The position numbers and the translations under genes were made by a program. Positions 42,208 to 54,979 of a DNA stretch of 64,000 nucleotides are shown here, one piece after another. The notes beneath the pieces were generated by a model that had not been told where the DNA came from, did no database searches, and was given only the letters and a program-made list of their open reading frames with translations. Numbering within the stretch: position 1 is the stretch's first letter; each line of letters opens with the position of its first letter. The DNA comes from Torymus aiolomorphi (taxonomy: Eukaryota; Arthropoda; Insecta; Hymenoptera; Torymidae): positions 120,330,810-120,394,809 of the forward strand of contig CM070876.1 in the NCBI GenBank assembly GCA_036365515.1, in the 5' to 3' direction.

Positions 42208-43995
42208 TTGTCTCTTCATTGCTCAAACGAATGTGAGCATGAAGCCAAACCTCTGGATCTCGTACAAGATTTTTGGAGGGCGGAGGAAATAACAGTCGAT
42301 AAAAAATCTTACTCGCCTGACGAACAAGCATGCGAGGAGTTCTATCAGAAAACCACTCGTCAAGATGAAACAGGGCAATATATAGTAAGTCTACCCTGGA
42401 AAAGTCGAGACAAGTTGAGTTCTGCTCACCTCTAAAACTCTCATTCTGCCGCGTTACGCGCGCTCAATCGTCTCGAAGCAAACTTCGCTAAGAACGAGAA
42501 ACTCAAAATAGCCTATACAGAGTTTATGAAAGAGTACATTGACTTAGGTCACATGTCGCTCTCCTCGAATTTTGATTCATTGTTTAACAAACCTCAAGGA
42601 TTCTTACCACATCATGGTGTGTGGAAGGAAACAAGTACAACTACAAAATTACGTACTGTGTTTAATGGCTCGAGTAAATCTAAATCATGAGTTTCGGTCA
42701 ACGATCTTCTACACGTTGGACCCAATCTTCTTCAGAATCCCGTCGCTTTGATCTGTGCCTGGCGTAGGTATAAGATCGCTCTTTCAGCTGACGTGGAGAA
42801 AATGTTCCGACAAATTGGTGTCGAACCTTTTCAGTCGATTTTATGGCGTTTTAACAAGAGTGAACCCATTAAAGCTTATCGATTGACCACAGTGACCTAT
42901 GGTTTGGTCTGTTCGCCTTTTCTAGCCACACGCACGCTCTTGAAATTAGCCGAAGACTATGGCAAAGTTTACCCAATTTCAACTGAAGCTGTAAGATCGG
43001 AGATGTATTCTGACAATGTGCTTTCTGGGGCACATTCATTGGAGGAAGCCTTGGAGAAACAAGACGAGTTGATTCAACTCTTTAAACAAGGTCGCCTCAG
43101 TTTGCCAAAGTGGACTTCAAATAATACTGAAGTACTCACGGCTTTACCGTCGAAGATGTTAGCTGCCGATACAATTACTTTATTTGCCTCAGAAACATCT
43201 GTACCAATTTTAGGCATAGATTGGCAACCTAACAAGGACTATTTTTGTTTTCATATGGAGGATACTCCTCTTTACCTGCCATTTACTAAGCGTTCAGTTC
43301 TTTCACGAATTGCTCGAATCTTCGATCCCATGGGATGGTTGGCTTCTGTTGTAATAACCGCAAAGATTATTATGCAGTCTCTGTGGATTCTTAAGGTTAG
43401 TTGGGACGAGAAACTTCCTCTCGACATCTCTAATCGGTGGCAGTCTTGGTTGCAAGATCTTCAGCATATAAGTCATATCAGAATTCCTCGTTGGAGTGGA
43501 TACACACCTCATTGTGAACTAGTTGAAGTTCACGGATTTGCCGATGCCTCCAAGTTTGCATATGGTACAGTAATCTATCTGCGCTTAATTCAAAGCCAAA
43601 ATGCTCTAGTCACACTTCAAGTGGCCAAAACGCGAGTAGCTTCACTGAAGACTCTAAGCATACCTCGCTTAGAACTTTGTGCTGCGTTGCTACTCGTTAG
43701 ACTGACTCACTCTTTCATCGAGTCATTCCCTGCTAAGGTGGAAAGTATTCATCTATGGTCAGACTCAGCGGATGTGCTCTTCTGGCTAAAGGACCACCCA
43801 TCTAGATGGGGAGTGTTCTTAGCTAATAGGTGTTCGGAAATTCACACTCTATTACCTGACGCATATTGGCATCATGTGCGATCAGCGGACAACCCTGCTG
43901 ATGTCATATCTCGAGGTATTGAGCCCTCCAAATTAGCTTCGCATAGCTTATGGTGGAAAGGTCCCGCATGGCTTTCCGATAGCTATGAACCCTAG
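42208..43995 (+). pseudogene. pol: BEL/Pao RT and RNase H
   Basis: Frame 1 holds DFWRAEEITVDKK and FLPHHGVWKETSTTTKLR, stops at 42433 (TAA) and 42688 (TGA), then SADVEKMFRQIGVEPFQ (first catalytic Asp), TYGLVCSPFLATRTL and EMYSDNVLSGAHS, where the active site reads YSDN instead of YVDD. LPILGIDWQP-like and FDPMGWLASVVI blocks follow. RNase H: VHGFADASKFAYGTVIYLR, LELCAALLLVRLT and LWSDSADVLFWL. It ends at TAG 43993. Confidence 0.9.
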
Positions 43996-44799
43996 TCCAG
44001 GTCTCATGACAAGCTCAATTTCACTGTAAATAGTCTGAATCTTCAATCTAGTCACACTCTAGTCGCTAGTAAAAGTACTTCAAATTCTGTTGAGAATACT
44101 CCAAAAATTTGGAGTCTTATTAATAAGTACTCATCGTTAGATAAGTTGTTACGTATGGCTTCGTACTGCTTTAGATTTATTAATCAAATCTGCGCCAAGG
44201 TAGTGCGCACGACGTCTTCAAATTCAGGCTTTAGTTTTTTCTCTGCTTGTAAATCCCTACTATGCCACGACTCCCCGAGTTCAAAGGAGATCAGCACTAG
44301 TGAGATTGCAAACGTTCTCACTTTCTCGGAGCTTGCTACCCTTATGTGCCGAATTGAAGCGTGCTTAAATTCGAGACCGTTAACTGCTCTCACTGACGAT
44401 CCGTCTGACCTTGATTACCTTTCGCCTTCTCATTTTCTTATACAACGCTCTTCATTCTTATTGCCAGAGAAAAACATCACCCACGTCAACGTCCCTCCAG
44501 GAAAGCGCTGGCTTCTCATTAGTCAACTGGCCCAACACTTCTGGCAACGATGGTCAACGGAATATCTTACAGCGCTTCAGTCCCGTCAAAAGTGGCGGCA
44601 ACAACAGGATTCACTGGCATTGGGAGATCTAGTGCTCATAAGGAGTGAGCTCACTCCACCCGCCAAGTGGCCTCTGGCCCGTATCATCGCCGTCCATCTA
44701 GGGAGTGATGGCATCACTCGCGTGGTCGATCTGCGCACGGCAACAACTACTTTTCGTCGCCCCATCGCTAAGGTCGTACGTCTCCACCCTCTAGTATGA
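43996..44799 (+). pseudogene. BEL/Pao integrase remnant
   Basis: The frame of the RT continues (SLINKYSSLDKLLRMASYC), then near 44310 jumps to the C-terminal part: FSELATLMCRIEACLNSRPL, LSPSHFLIQRSS, then the DUF5641-like tail (WQRWSTEYLTALQSRQKW, GDLVLIRSELTPPAKWPLAR). The HHCC finger and the DDE core are missing. It ends with TGA at ~44797. Confidence 0.85.
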
Positions 44800-44833
44800 G
44801 CTCCTTTCGCCAATTCGACGGAGGTGGGCGGAA

Positions 44834-45178
44834 TGTTCGTGATTCGACGTACGAGCGCCACAAGCGAGAGCTCAAGTTCCCTTTTGGGAATGTGAGGTTT
44901 CCTGCAAAAGGAACTCGAGCGCTCAGGTTCCCTTTCGGAAGCGTGAGCTATAGTCACGCCTCTACCGCTCCCTTCCAACTACCAAGGCCCGCCGTCGACT
45001 CTACGGCGCGCCGGCCGGCGAACCAATTCAGCTCGCGACGGCAGGAGAGATAACAGCAGCTCACACGACTGTACGCCTACTTTACGGCACAACGGACACG
45101 CTTAATAAAGCAAATTTATCTCCACACGATACCCTTTCATCTTTTGAACCCATCCAGTCTAACGATCCACAGTCAACA
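44834..45178 (+). repeat. Candidate BEL/Pao 3' LTR
   Basis: Purine-rich GGAGGTGGGCGGAA precedes TGTTCGTGATTCG, and the end reads CACAGTCAACA, giving TGTT/AACA ends. It contains an AATAAA signal (45104). Two ~60-bp parts with TTCCCTTT(T/C)GG(G/A)A(A/T)(T/G)GTGAG are imperfect repeats (44876-44950). The 5' copy is not found. Confidence 0.6.
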
Positions 45179-46735
45179 AAAAACGTATCAGTGAATAGAT
45201 GAAAAAGAAATAATGTTTAATTGATTTCTACTAGAACTATTACTGCTTGAACTTTGATATTTGGCATGGTAGTATAAAATGACCTAAGATTGCATAATAT
45301 ACGTGCAATAAAATAGAAAAATTTATTTCATATTTTCACTTTGGGACAAATTGACCATGTAAATTTTAACATTTCAATATCCAAAGTCCAAAATAAATAT
45401 TTCCAATTTTTGTTATATAGATATTATACAATTATACTATTATATCACATGTTCTTCCAAATATTAAAGTTATAGCTACTATACGTTGCAAGAAAAAGGA
45501 CAGAATAATTTTAAAATGCTACACCTTCAATAAGCGTACCACTGAATACATGAAAAAGAAAAAATGGTTAAGCGGTTTCCACTGGATTATGACTGCTACA
45601 GCTCTGATATTTAGCGTGGTAGTATAAAATGATCTACGATTACATAATATCTCTGCAAAAAAATTAGATAAATTTATTCTATATATTTACTCTGATACAC
45701 ATGGATGAATTAAATATTACATATGGTTTATGTGTTACAACTATCAAAATCATCCTACGATGGATTATTTCTTGGATTATCTTATTTTAACTTGAAGTTT
45801 AATTAATCTTTCTAAAATTCAACTTGATAACTTATTTTCATAAAATATCCCTTTACAAAAATTTTTTAATTAGATTATTAGTATAATGACTTTCTTTGGC
45901 GGGAATAAGTTATTAAATAAAAATTTATCAAAATATATCAATATAGGTAGTTTGCATAAGAAAGAATTTGAATGTATGTTAATTTCCATCAGTTCTTCGA
46001 AGAAGTCATCCATCAGAAGGTGATTTTAACATTTGTAACACATGATATATCTTATAATATAGGAATAATGTAAGTCTATAAGATTTATAGATTTTGAAGG
46101 AATTTTATAATAACTTCATAAATCACTACTGGAGGTTCACCTTAAGCAAGAAGAATTTCATATTTTCAATAAAACTACCAAGAGTACCGAGAAAAAATTG
46201 GAATTTGGTTTTTTAAAAAAAACTATTTCACTTACTATACGAGAGTATAATCTGGATATCTGAGAGTAAGCTACTTATCTCACGAAGGATTCTAGAAGTG
46301 CTGCAGCAGATACAGGTGAGAGACATCATAACCTCTACATGTGGGCTACATTTTCGGATCCTAGACTTGCGTCGTCCCGGTTGTCAGCTGCTGGAGTTCC
46401 TACGGTGTCCTGGAGCTGTAGGCCAACGTCCTTTTCGTCATCTCTGCAGCAGTTTTACCATCTCTTAAGATCGTCGTCATCAGTCGTCACTCAATTTGTC
46501 AGTCTCGATCTCGTCTACTTCAGCCCTATATTGCCACAAAATAGTTGAATTAGATAATCTCAAATAAAAAAGGAAGTACTTAGAAGGCTGCATTACCTCA
46601 CCAAGGAGTTTAAGGGGCGACATAACCTCTAAATATAGGCATTCTCGTATTCAGGCGTCGACTCTGTCGTCAGCTGCTGGACTTCTGTGATGTCCAGATG
46701 CTATAGGCCAACATCATTCTAGTTATCCCTGCCGC
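45179..46735 (+). repeat. Palindrome left arm, tandem units and inner block
   Basis: Units of ~330 bp related to 39640-39968 recur at 45190-45490 and again from 45530, with landmarks GGTAGTATAAAATGA, TGCATAATA and CAATATCCAAAGT. So this arm has tandem copies that the right arm (49085-49371) has only once. From 45690 on, the sequence pairs with 48190-49030. The frame 46339-46548 has an inverted twin at 48418-48200. I regard both as non-coding. Confidence 0.8.
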
Positions 46736-47032
46736 ACCTTCAGAACATCTCAAGAGATCGTCGTTGGCACCAGCAAGTAAAATAGCTATTATTAAGAAGC
46801 GCGCACGTCGTCGTTCGTCATCGACGAGCGGCAACTGATGCCGCGACTGTTCTAACAATTGTACCAACGTAGAAAAATAAATTAAAACTAATCGTGACGG
46901 ATCGTACCAGTATGACGTACTCGGCATCAGTTCCTACTCGCCGATGCCGAACGACAACGTGCGCGCTTGTTAAATAATGATAGCTATTTAACTTGCTGGT
47001 GCCAACGACGGTCTCTTGCGGTTCTGAAGGTA
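46736..47032. mobile_element. ~295-bp palindromic MITE near the palindrome centre
   Basis: ACCTTCAGAAC and GTTCTGAAGGT are inverted ends, and the similarity extends about 65 bp inward (GTCGTTGGCACCAGCAAGT is paired at 47010-46992). The right palindrome arm lacks it. Flanks TGCCGCAC and TACGGCAC could be an 8-bp duplication with two mismatches, which would suggest the hAT group. That assignment is tentative. Confidence 0.7.
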
Positions 47033-49371
47033 CGGCACACAGTGTTCTATTTTGAAAAAAAATGGACAAAATGAAATATCTCGCGAACGGATATCGATAG
47101 CCGGATGAATCCAACTGCATTTTAAAGTTGAAGTAATGTACAATAAAGGAAAAATAGTCCAGTACTGATCATTTGACCCTGTGACCTTGGAAATGAAAAA
47201 TGAAAGTGGAATAAATAACGTATTTTCGGCTTTTTCATTGTAGACTTTCTGGCTATCAATTTTTTCGTTCAAAAAAATATGTACTCCTGTAGTGTTTGAT
47301 GCAAGGAATCCGAATTTGATGTCAGAATTGTCCTATCGCACACCAATTTGTTTTTAAATCTGAAAGCTCCATAAAAAATACGAAAAATTCACCCTGAAAA
47401 AATGGAGCATTATTGAGTAATTTCGACTTCAAATTCGGATTCAGCGAATCACAATAAATGGGTACATAAATACAAGTACACAAATTTGTAGGTGCATATA
47501 TGAATTATTAAAATTTAAGGGTTATTAAAAAATGGCATTTTTTACAATATTTTCATGCTCTTTAATAAAATTATATTAAATACAAGCGTTTGTGTACCCA
47601 TGTATTATGATAAGCTGAATCCAAATCCGAAGTCGAAATTACTCAATAATATTCCATTTCTTCCAGGATAAATTTTTCGTATTTTTTATGGAGTTTTCAG
47701 CTTTAAAAACAAACTGGTGTGCGATAGGACAATTCTGACATCAAATTCGGATTCCTTGCATCAAACACTACAGGAGTACATATTTTTTTGATCGAAAAAA
47801 TTGATAGCCACAAAGTCTACAATGAAAAAGCCGAAAATTCGTTATTTATTCGACTTTCATTTTTCATTTCTAAGGTCACAGGGTCAAATGATCAGTACTG
47901 GACTATTTTTCCTTTATTGTACATTACTTCAACTTTAAAATGCAGTTAGATTCATCCGGCTATCGATATCCGTTCGCGAGATATTTCATTTTGTCCATTT
48001 TTTTTCAAAATAGAACACTGTGCGGCAGGGATGACTAGAGGGACGTTGGCCTATAGCACCTGGACACCACGGGAGTCCAGCAGCTGACGACAGAGTGGAC
48101 GCCCGAACACGGGAATACCTATATGTGGAGGTTATGTCGCCCCTTAAACTCCTTGGTGACGTAATGTAGCATTCTAGGTACTTCCTTTTCTATTTGAGAT
48201 TATCTAATTCTACTATTTTGTGGCAATATAGGGCTGAAGTAGACGAGGTTGAGACTGAAAAATTGAGTGACGACTAATGACGACGATCTTAAGAGATGAT
48301 AAAACTGCAGCAGAGATGACGAAAAGGACATTGGCCTACAGCTCCAAGACACCGTACGAACTCCAGCAGCTGACAACCGGGACGACGCAAGCCTAGGGTA
48401 CGAGAATGTAGCCCACATGTAGAGCTTATGTTGCCCCTCACCTATATCTGCTGCAGCACTTCTAGACTCCTTCGTGAGATAAATAGCTTACTCTCAGATA
48501 TCCAGATTATACTCTCGTATAGTAAGTGAAATAGTTTTTGTTAAAAAACCAAATTCCAATTTTTTGTCGGTACTCTTGGTAGTTTTATTGAAAATATGAA
48601 ACTATTCTTGCTTAAAGTGAACCTCCAGTAGTGATTTATGAAGTTCTTATAAAATTCCTTCAAAATCTATAAATCTTATAGACTTACATTATTCCTATAT
48701 TATAAGATATAGCTCATCTGTTACAAATGTTAAAATCACCTTCCGATGGATGACCTCTTCGAAGAACTGATGGAAATTAACGTACATTCAAGTTCTTTCT
48801 TGTGCAAACTACCTATACTGAAATATTTTGATAAATTGTTATTTAATAACTTATTCCCGCCAAAGAAAGTCAGTATACTAATAATCTAATTAAAAAAAAT
48901 TTGTAGAGGGATATTTTCTGAAAATAAGTTATCAAGTTGAACTTTAAAAAGATTAATTAAACTTCAAGTTAAAATAAGGTACTCCAAGAAATAATCCATC
49001 GTAGGATGATTTTGATAGTTGTAACACATAAACCATATGTAATATTTAATTCATCCATGTGTAACAAAGTAAATATATAGAATAAATTTGTCTATTTTTT
49101 TTGCACAGATATTATGCAATCATATGTCATTTTATACTACCATGCTAAATATCAAAGCTCTGACAGTCATTGTTCAACTGGAAACTGATTACAAGTTTTT
49201 TCTTTTTCATACATATAGCGGTACGCTCACTGAACATTTGGCTTTGTTTAATAATCTTATTTTTTTCTTTTTCATTTCAGTAGCCAAAGTCTAGATATTT
49301 GGAATAGTAGTTATAATGATACAATATCATGTAATGATATATGATTGTGAGGAAAAGTAAAAAACTTAATT
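47033..49371. repeat. Palindrome centre and inner right arm
   Basis: 47040-47480 is mirrored by 47590-48030 (shared GAATCCGAATTTGATGTCAG and complement), around a ~110-bp unpaired centre near 47535. 48035-49030 mirrors 46735-45690, and 49085-49371 mirrors 39790-39530. The region ends where the Penelope pair inserts. No gene is recognised. Confidence 0.85.
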
Positions 49372-49450
49372 GTACTTGACTTTATCACCCGTGTTCATTG
49401 TATTTCTTAAGGGAATCGATGAAATAATGAGTACACAAGATAATTTATTC

Positions 49451-49500
49451 ATTCTGTGCAACGTTTCGGTAATACAATTATTACCTTTATCAAGCACTGT
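49451..49500 (-). ncRNA. Hammerhead-like motif in Penelope A
   Basis: The minus strand reads GTGC-TTGATAAA, then a GGTAAT/ATTACC hairpin, then GAAAC and GTTGCAC. This matches the layout of a hammerhead core (CUGAUGA, stem II, GAAA), but the first box is degenerate (UUGAUAA). Hammerhead motifs are known in Penelope-like elements. Activity of this copy is doubtful. Confidence 0.45.
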
Positions 49501-50113
49501 AAATTTATTTAACTTATTATTTTACAATATGTCAAAGTAGTTCTCTATTTACAAAGATAGTCAGACGTTCTTACCATATTATTTGGTGTAGTCAAGAGTA
49601 TAAAGTATGGAATAATTATAAGCACAAGTATTGATCTAGAAAAAACAACAAAAACATACATGTTTTTTGCACAAAAATTGAACTCAGTTAGTTAACAATT
49701 AAATATATTTTTTATCTCCAGTCCTTCTTATTTTATTTTATTTTAAATTTTGTGGAAAATTTTAATAAGAATTTTAACATCACAATAATAAATTAATACA
49801 TAAACCAACACAATAATAAATTAACACGTAATAATACATTAACACAATAATAAATTAACACGTAATAATAAACTAACACAATAATAAATTAACACGTAAA
49901 TTAAGCAAAAGCAGTCAAGATTTTAAAAAGAACAACCGAGATGTTGATACTTTATCGTGTCAAACGTAAATGAAATAAAAACAAAATTGAGATTTGAATT
50001 CGGCAGAACGACAACTGTCATGTGTACAAACGTCGAATTCAAATCTACATGATCATTTCGGGCTACTAGGCCCTATGGCGGCAAATTTGAATTGAGTATA
50101 TAAGGACTAGAGT

Positions 50114-50978
50114 TTACAATTTTTTATTTCTTTTTAATTTTTGTAACAACTGATTATAATGTGTACTTAAATTTTGAGTGTCTTCTTTAATGTTTATAGC
50201 ATTGTCTTGTAAACGTATGTGAATTATTTCTGAAATTAACCTTTTTCTCCAGTTACTTTCATTATCTAAAATTTGGACGTTGACAAATTCAAATTCATGA
50301 TTATTTATGGTCATGTGTTCATTAATAACACATTGTTTGTCTACTTTTTTTGTATTGGCATTATGTTCATTAACTCTCACTTTCAGCATACGTTTACTTT
50401 CTCCTACGTATGTTGCGTTACAATCTTTACAGTTAATTTTGTATACTATATTCGGTTGCTCATTTTTTTTCCGTTTTATCCTTTCCTCTAATGATAAATT
50501 GGTTTAAATTATTTTCTATGTTTGGTATTGTTCTTATACCTAGATTACTTAAAGTGTCGGAAACCTTCTCAAAAAATCTTGGTATATATCGTAAACTGAT
50601 GCAAGTTTTGTATCTATTATTATTATTGTTGTTATTATTCTTGTTATTATTATTAGTATATTTTATTTTATTAATTCTTTTTTTAATATGAAATTCAATA
50701 AATTTGATTGGATATGAATTATTTAGTAAAAATTTTTTAATTAATTGTACATTTTTTTCCTGAAATCTTACATCGGCAAGTAACAAGGCCCTGTCCGTTA
50801 AATTATATACCATTGTTCTTTTTTGGCTCATTGGGTGATCGGACTGAAAATTTAAAAACCTTCCCGAAAAGGTCGGTTTGTGATACCAATTCGTAATAAT
50901 ACGTTCTTTTTCTCTAATTAGTTTAACTTCTAAAAAATTAATTTGTCCATTTTCTTCAACTTCATGTGTAAATTTCAA
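50114..50978 (-). pseudogene. Penelope A: RT tail and GIY-YIG endonuclease
   Basis: The first frame (50978-50460) reads FTHEVEENGQINFLEVKL, KPTFSGRFLNFQSDHP, an Asn-rich run from an AAT repeat, then FFEKVSDTLSNLGIRT. A frame change leads to YEINCKDCNATYVGESKR-type GIY-YIG sequence (~50460-50395) and MLKVRVNEHNANTKKV to 50114. RT plus GIY-YIG is the hallmark of Penelope-like elements. Confidence 0.85.
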
Positions 50979-51374
50979 TCATTCATGATAAGAGTTGAAC
51001 ACATCAAGAGTATCCTTTATTTTATTTTTTGGTATGCACATAATAATGTCATCTACATATCTGTAATAAAAAACCGGTTTAAATTTAAGCTTTTTTAAAC
51101 ACTCATCTTCCAGATCAACCATCACAATATCAGCAAATATAGGGCTTATGGGACTATAGGACCCATAGGGGAGCCAAATATTTGCTGATAGTACTGGCCA
51201 TCGTATTGAAAAAAAGTGTTTTTCAGAAGAAACTCAGATACATCTATAATTTCATTAAGTGGTATATCATATTTTTTCTTAATGTGTCCTATCTATGCTA
51301 CTTTTTACTAATTCCATTGGGACATTAGTGAAAAGTGAAGTGACATCTAGTGATATTAGTACATGATCATTTGG

Positions 51375-51380
<6 letters not shown>

Positions 51381-51452
<72 letters not shown>

Positions 51453-51680
51453 TTATTTATTTATTTATGTTTTATGTTAGTTTCCAGGACATTCCAGATG
51501 TTTAACGTTGGTTTCGGAGACATTTGTTAGTTTTGGGGACAGTCCCTGAATCTACATATGTCTAACGTCAGTTTTGAGGACACGGCCCCCATAAGAGACA
51601 TTATTTCTTTAGTCACGTATAGGTATACAGTAACATGGGGTCCTGGGAACTAACGTTATATATATATATAAATATAACAA
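51381..51680. repeat. (AT)n run and spacer between the Penelope copies
   Basis: A ~70-bp AT microsatellite (51381-51449) continues as (TTTA)n. About 200 bp follow with repeated GTTAGTTT(C/T)(C/G)(A/G)GGACA words and a second short (TA)n near 51660. It joins the two Penelope copies head to head. No gene is seen. Confidence 0.7.
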
Positions 51681-51774
51681 GTGTACAGATATTAATGAAA
51701 AATCAGCCATAAGTATAATAAAAAGTGTTGAACAGTTACTTGAAAATAATAGTTTTTCAAATGATCCTAACAAT

Positions 51775-52646
51775 ATGATTCGAAGTCAAATCATTAATAA
51801 CATGCAAAATCACATGAATAAAAAGACTCACATAAAACTTGAGGACAGGATATTTGCACAAAAATTGAGCAAAGCAAAAACCTTCTTAAAAAATCATGAC
51901 ATTTTTTTTACAATGACAGACAAAGGCAATCTAACTGTAGCTTTGGCAAGATATACTTATAAAACAAAAATGAATGAATTATTGATCGATTTTAGTAGGT
52001 ACAGAACTCTCAAGAAAAACCCATTGAATAAACTACAAAAGGAAGTTAAGAATATCATGACACATTGGAACAGTAATAAATATTTAAAAAAACAATATCA
52101 TAAAAATCAACTTACACAAACAGATACAGTATTACCGAAAATATATGGTTTACCGAAAATACATAAAAACAATACTCCACTGAGACCAATAGTGTCATGT
52201 ATAAATAGTCCAACGTATAATTTAGCAAAAACACTAGATAACATTATTCACGATAGCATTCCAAAACCGAATTCATATGTAAAAAATAGCCATGATTTAA
52301 TTAAAAAGATTAAAGACATTGTAGTTCCAAATGATCATGTACTAATATCACTAGATGTCACTTCACTTTTCACTAATGTCCCAATGGAATTAGTAAAAAG
52401 TAGTATAGATAGGAGATATGGACACATTAAGAAAAAATATGATATACCACTTAATGAAATTATAGATGTATCTGAGTTTCTTATGAAAAACACTTTTTTT
52501 CAATACGATGGCCAGTACTATCAGCAAATATTTGGCTCCCCTATGGGTAGTCCCATAAGCCCTATATTTGCTGATATTGTGATGGTTGATTTGGAAGATG
52601 AGTGTTATAAAAGCTTAAATTTAAACCGGTTTTTTATTACAGATAT
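51775..52646 (+). pseudogene. Penelope B RT, N-terminal part
   Basis: LPKIYGLPKIHKNNTPLRPI, SPTYNLAKTLDNII, HVLISLDVTSLFTNVP (first catalytic Asp) and QIFGSPMGSPISPIFAD are diagnostic of Penelope RT. The frame runs into the insertion just before the YVDD active site: ATAT at 52643-52646 belongs to the codons before Val-Asp-Asp. The first ATG-type start (51775) lies within an already open frame, so the real N-terminus is probably lost. Confidence 0.9.
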
Positions 52647-53110
52647 GAGGCGTTTCGCCTCAACTCTCCCAGCGCGGCGCGCTAGCGTCAAATCATGCTA
52701 TTTTCAAGTCGTGTTTACGATATCAATATGCATTTCAAAAAATTATGTGATAAGCGTTTCCGACGTATTTTTTCCTCAGCTTTCCAATGGCGTAGGTAGT
52801 TTTTCCGAAATTTTCCATTTTCCCCCCCAACAAGTATAAAACATACTATATCTCGAAAAGTATATTTTTAATATTTTTTTTTACCCCCTAGATCGAAAGC
52901 TGAGCATTTTTTACGTCGGAAAGGATTTTTTTCAGAATTTGCTCGAATGTTTTCTTAGAGAAACAGAACGCGAAAGAGTAGACGCAGCGTCTCCTTCGCG
53001 CGCGGTTTTCGGCGCGCTGTACACCGCGTGGACTAGATGCATTTCGCTCTCTAACAACCACTTAAAATTTTGATTTCCTTAATAATAGCAACAATAAACT
53101 AGTATTTATA

Positions 53111-54979
53111 TTAATAATTCTTTTTTTTTAAAGTAGATAATTTTATTTTGTTTTGTTTTACGGGTTTTTTAGGGAAGATTTGATTTTCTGAACTCATTGA
53201 CGTTTTTTTTAGTATTAATGTTGTTTTATTCATTGGAATAGCGGCATGGTACTGTAAAGTTCCCGGTATAGATTTAATTTTACTTAACCTTGATTTTAGT
53301 TTCAAAACGGCTTTTTCATAGGTCTCTTTAGTGCTATAAAAAACTTTAGTTTCTTTGCAATTACGTAAAGCCCAGTTGTAAAGGTCTTCTGGTGTTAAAA
53401 TATGATTACTCGAAGAGAGTTGAAGACTTGCTCTTTTCGCCCCTCTTTTCAAATTTGCGCCTATACCATCGCACGCACCTTTACCGTGCGCTGTTGCATG
53501 AAAATGCCATTCAGCAGGAACTCCAAAATCTTTTTGATGAAACAGAAGATTTTGGAAGGTAGACTTGTTCTTAAAATGCTGACCTGCTCCATCAGTTAAG
53601 TAATAAATTTTCTTGACTATGAAATTACTTTTTAAATACGATATTATAATTTTTTGATATTCATAAACAGCAACAGTATCGTGATTTAGATTATCAGAAA
53701 TTATAGCAATGCTTATATGTTTAAGATCTTGATTTTCGTTATAATATACCACTGTTGTAAAAACTGTTGCTTGATTATTGTTCCAGTGGAACGATTGTGT
53801 TGAATTTTGCACTATAAACGCATAGTTTTCTGCAAAATCACAACAAACAAGGAATTCTCCTTTTTGAAGGTTTTTTTTCAAATCGCTTAAGAAAAGATAT
53901 TGTTCTCTCCCAAAGAAGTCATGAGTTTAAATTTTATTAATTTTTCTCCCAGTATGTTCATGAATTCATAAACATTTACAGTTGTAGATACTATTGTGCA
54001 ACGATCTGTCTGAAGCCATGACTCATACTGTATTTGAAAAATATCATTTCTCTCAAAACATTCAAGCAAATGTTTCCGTAATACAGGCATATTGGAGCAA
54101 TCTAAACAGTCTCCCAAGTAACATTTCGAACTAGCATTACTACATACGATTGCTTGGATGCAATCGTGGTAGTTTTTAAGAAATAGTCGAGTACCTTCAG
54201 TTAAACTCTGTAAATTAATAGCATTTAACATCAGCTTGATATTTTCGTGGTGTACACATACGCATACATTATGCGTACCACTGCTTCCCGCTAGAACACA
54301 ATGCGGCGGCCTCAATTGAGTAAATTTAGTGAAGCCAATATTAACAGATTCATGCTCTTTTTAAATAAACAATAAATTTCACGTAAATTACCAAGTAGTA
54401 ACCTTTTCTGTACATGTTCTCTTTTACCATTATCCTGCTTAACAGATATACAATCTTTTAATCCGGGCATTACACGACTAATATCGTCCCTCTCATAAAA
54501 ACGTTTAACTGAATCTACACTTTCAACTGGAAATATTTTGCCCCTTTTCTTTTCAGGTTTTGAAAAATTCCACTTTCAGTTACTAACTTTTTCGCTTCTC
54601 GAGCTTCCCACTCAGTACAACCGAACTCTCTGATTAAGTCTCTGCGAGACCAAAAATCAGGAGCAAGCGTGAGTAGCTGAATTTTATCTTCCTTACCCGG
54701 TGATTCTAAAAATTTTTTTTTTAATTGGTTGAGAACTGCCACGCCTGCTTTATGATATTCATCAGTACATTCAATTATAGCTTTTTTGGCATCGCATGAA
54801 GGTAAATCTAACTTATGTTTATAAAGTTGACGTTGACAGTTGGAACAAATTTTCGCGTTTTCTGGTACGAGGGGATACGCACTCCTAAATATTGAAGGAA
54901 AATTCGACAAATTTTTACGCACAGAGTGATTAATTTTATTAAAAGGATTTATGCATTTCAGCTTCAAAGCTGGATCCAT
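53111..54979 (-). pseudogene. Sola-like transposase 2
   Basis: N-terminal frame (54979-54515): MDPALKLKCINPFNKINHS, ICSNCQRQLYKHKL (zinc-like CxxC), then a helical domain (LIREFGCTEWEAREAKKL). Middle (54315-53887): RPPHCVLAGSSGTHNVCVC and SKCYLGDCLDC. Catalytic part (53881-53111): VCCDFAENYAF, IISDNLNHDT, YLTDGAGQHFKNKSTF and ATAHGKGACDGIGANLKRG. Frameshifts near 54345 and 53884 join the parts in order. Asp of DFAENY, Asp of TDGAG and Asp after HGKG are my candidate catalytic triad. Confidence 0.8.

Larger units (their letters stand above)
39969..45178 (+). mobile_element. BEL/Pao element, truncated
   Basis: Gag, zinc-knuckle/protease, RT, RNase H and the integrase C-terminus follow in BEL/Pao order on the plus strand. 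A 3' LTR can be placed at 44834-45178, but the first 300 bp (39969-40279) do not match it, so the 5' LTR is missing or replaced. It interrupts the tandem repeat region of the left palindrome arm. Stops at 41096, 42433 and 42688, a frameshift near 42040 and loss of the integrase core mark it as dead. Confidence 0.85.
49372..51380 (-). mobile_element. Penelope-like element copy A (5'-truncated)
   Basis: The minus strand reads from a broken RT at 51380 (next to an (AT)n run) through the RT C-terminus and GIY-YIG endonuclease to a 3' region ending near 49372. It is an inverted copy of the 3' part of copy B. A stop (TGA near 50980) and a small insertion at the GSPMG block (~51160) break the frame. 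Its uninterrupted TACAGATATGTAGATGAC segment (complement at ~51050) gives the empty site for Sola-like element 2. Confidence 0.9.

Noticed and set aside
46339..48418. Conserved gene suggested by twin ORFs at 46339-46548 and 48418-48200
   Set aside because: They are the two arms of the palindrome, are short, and carry no motif.
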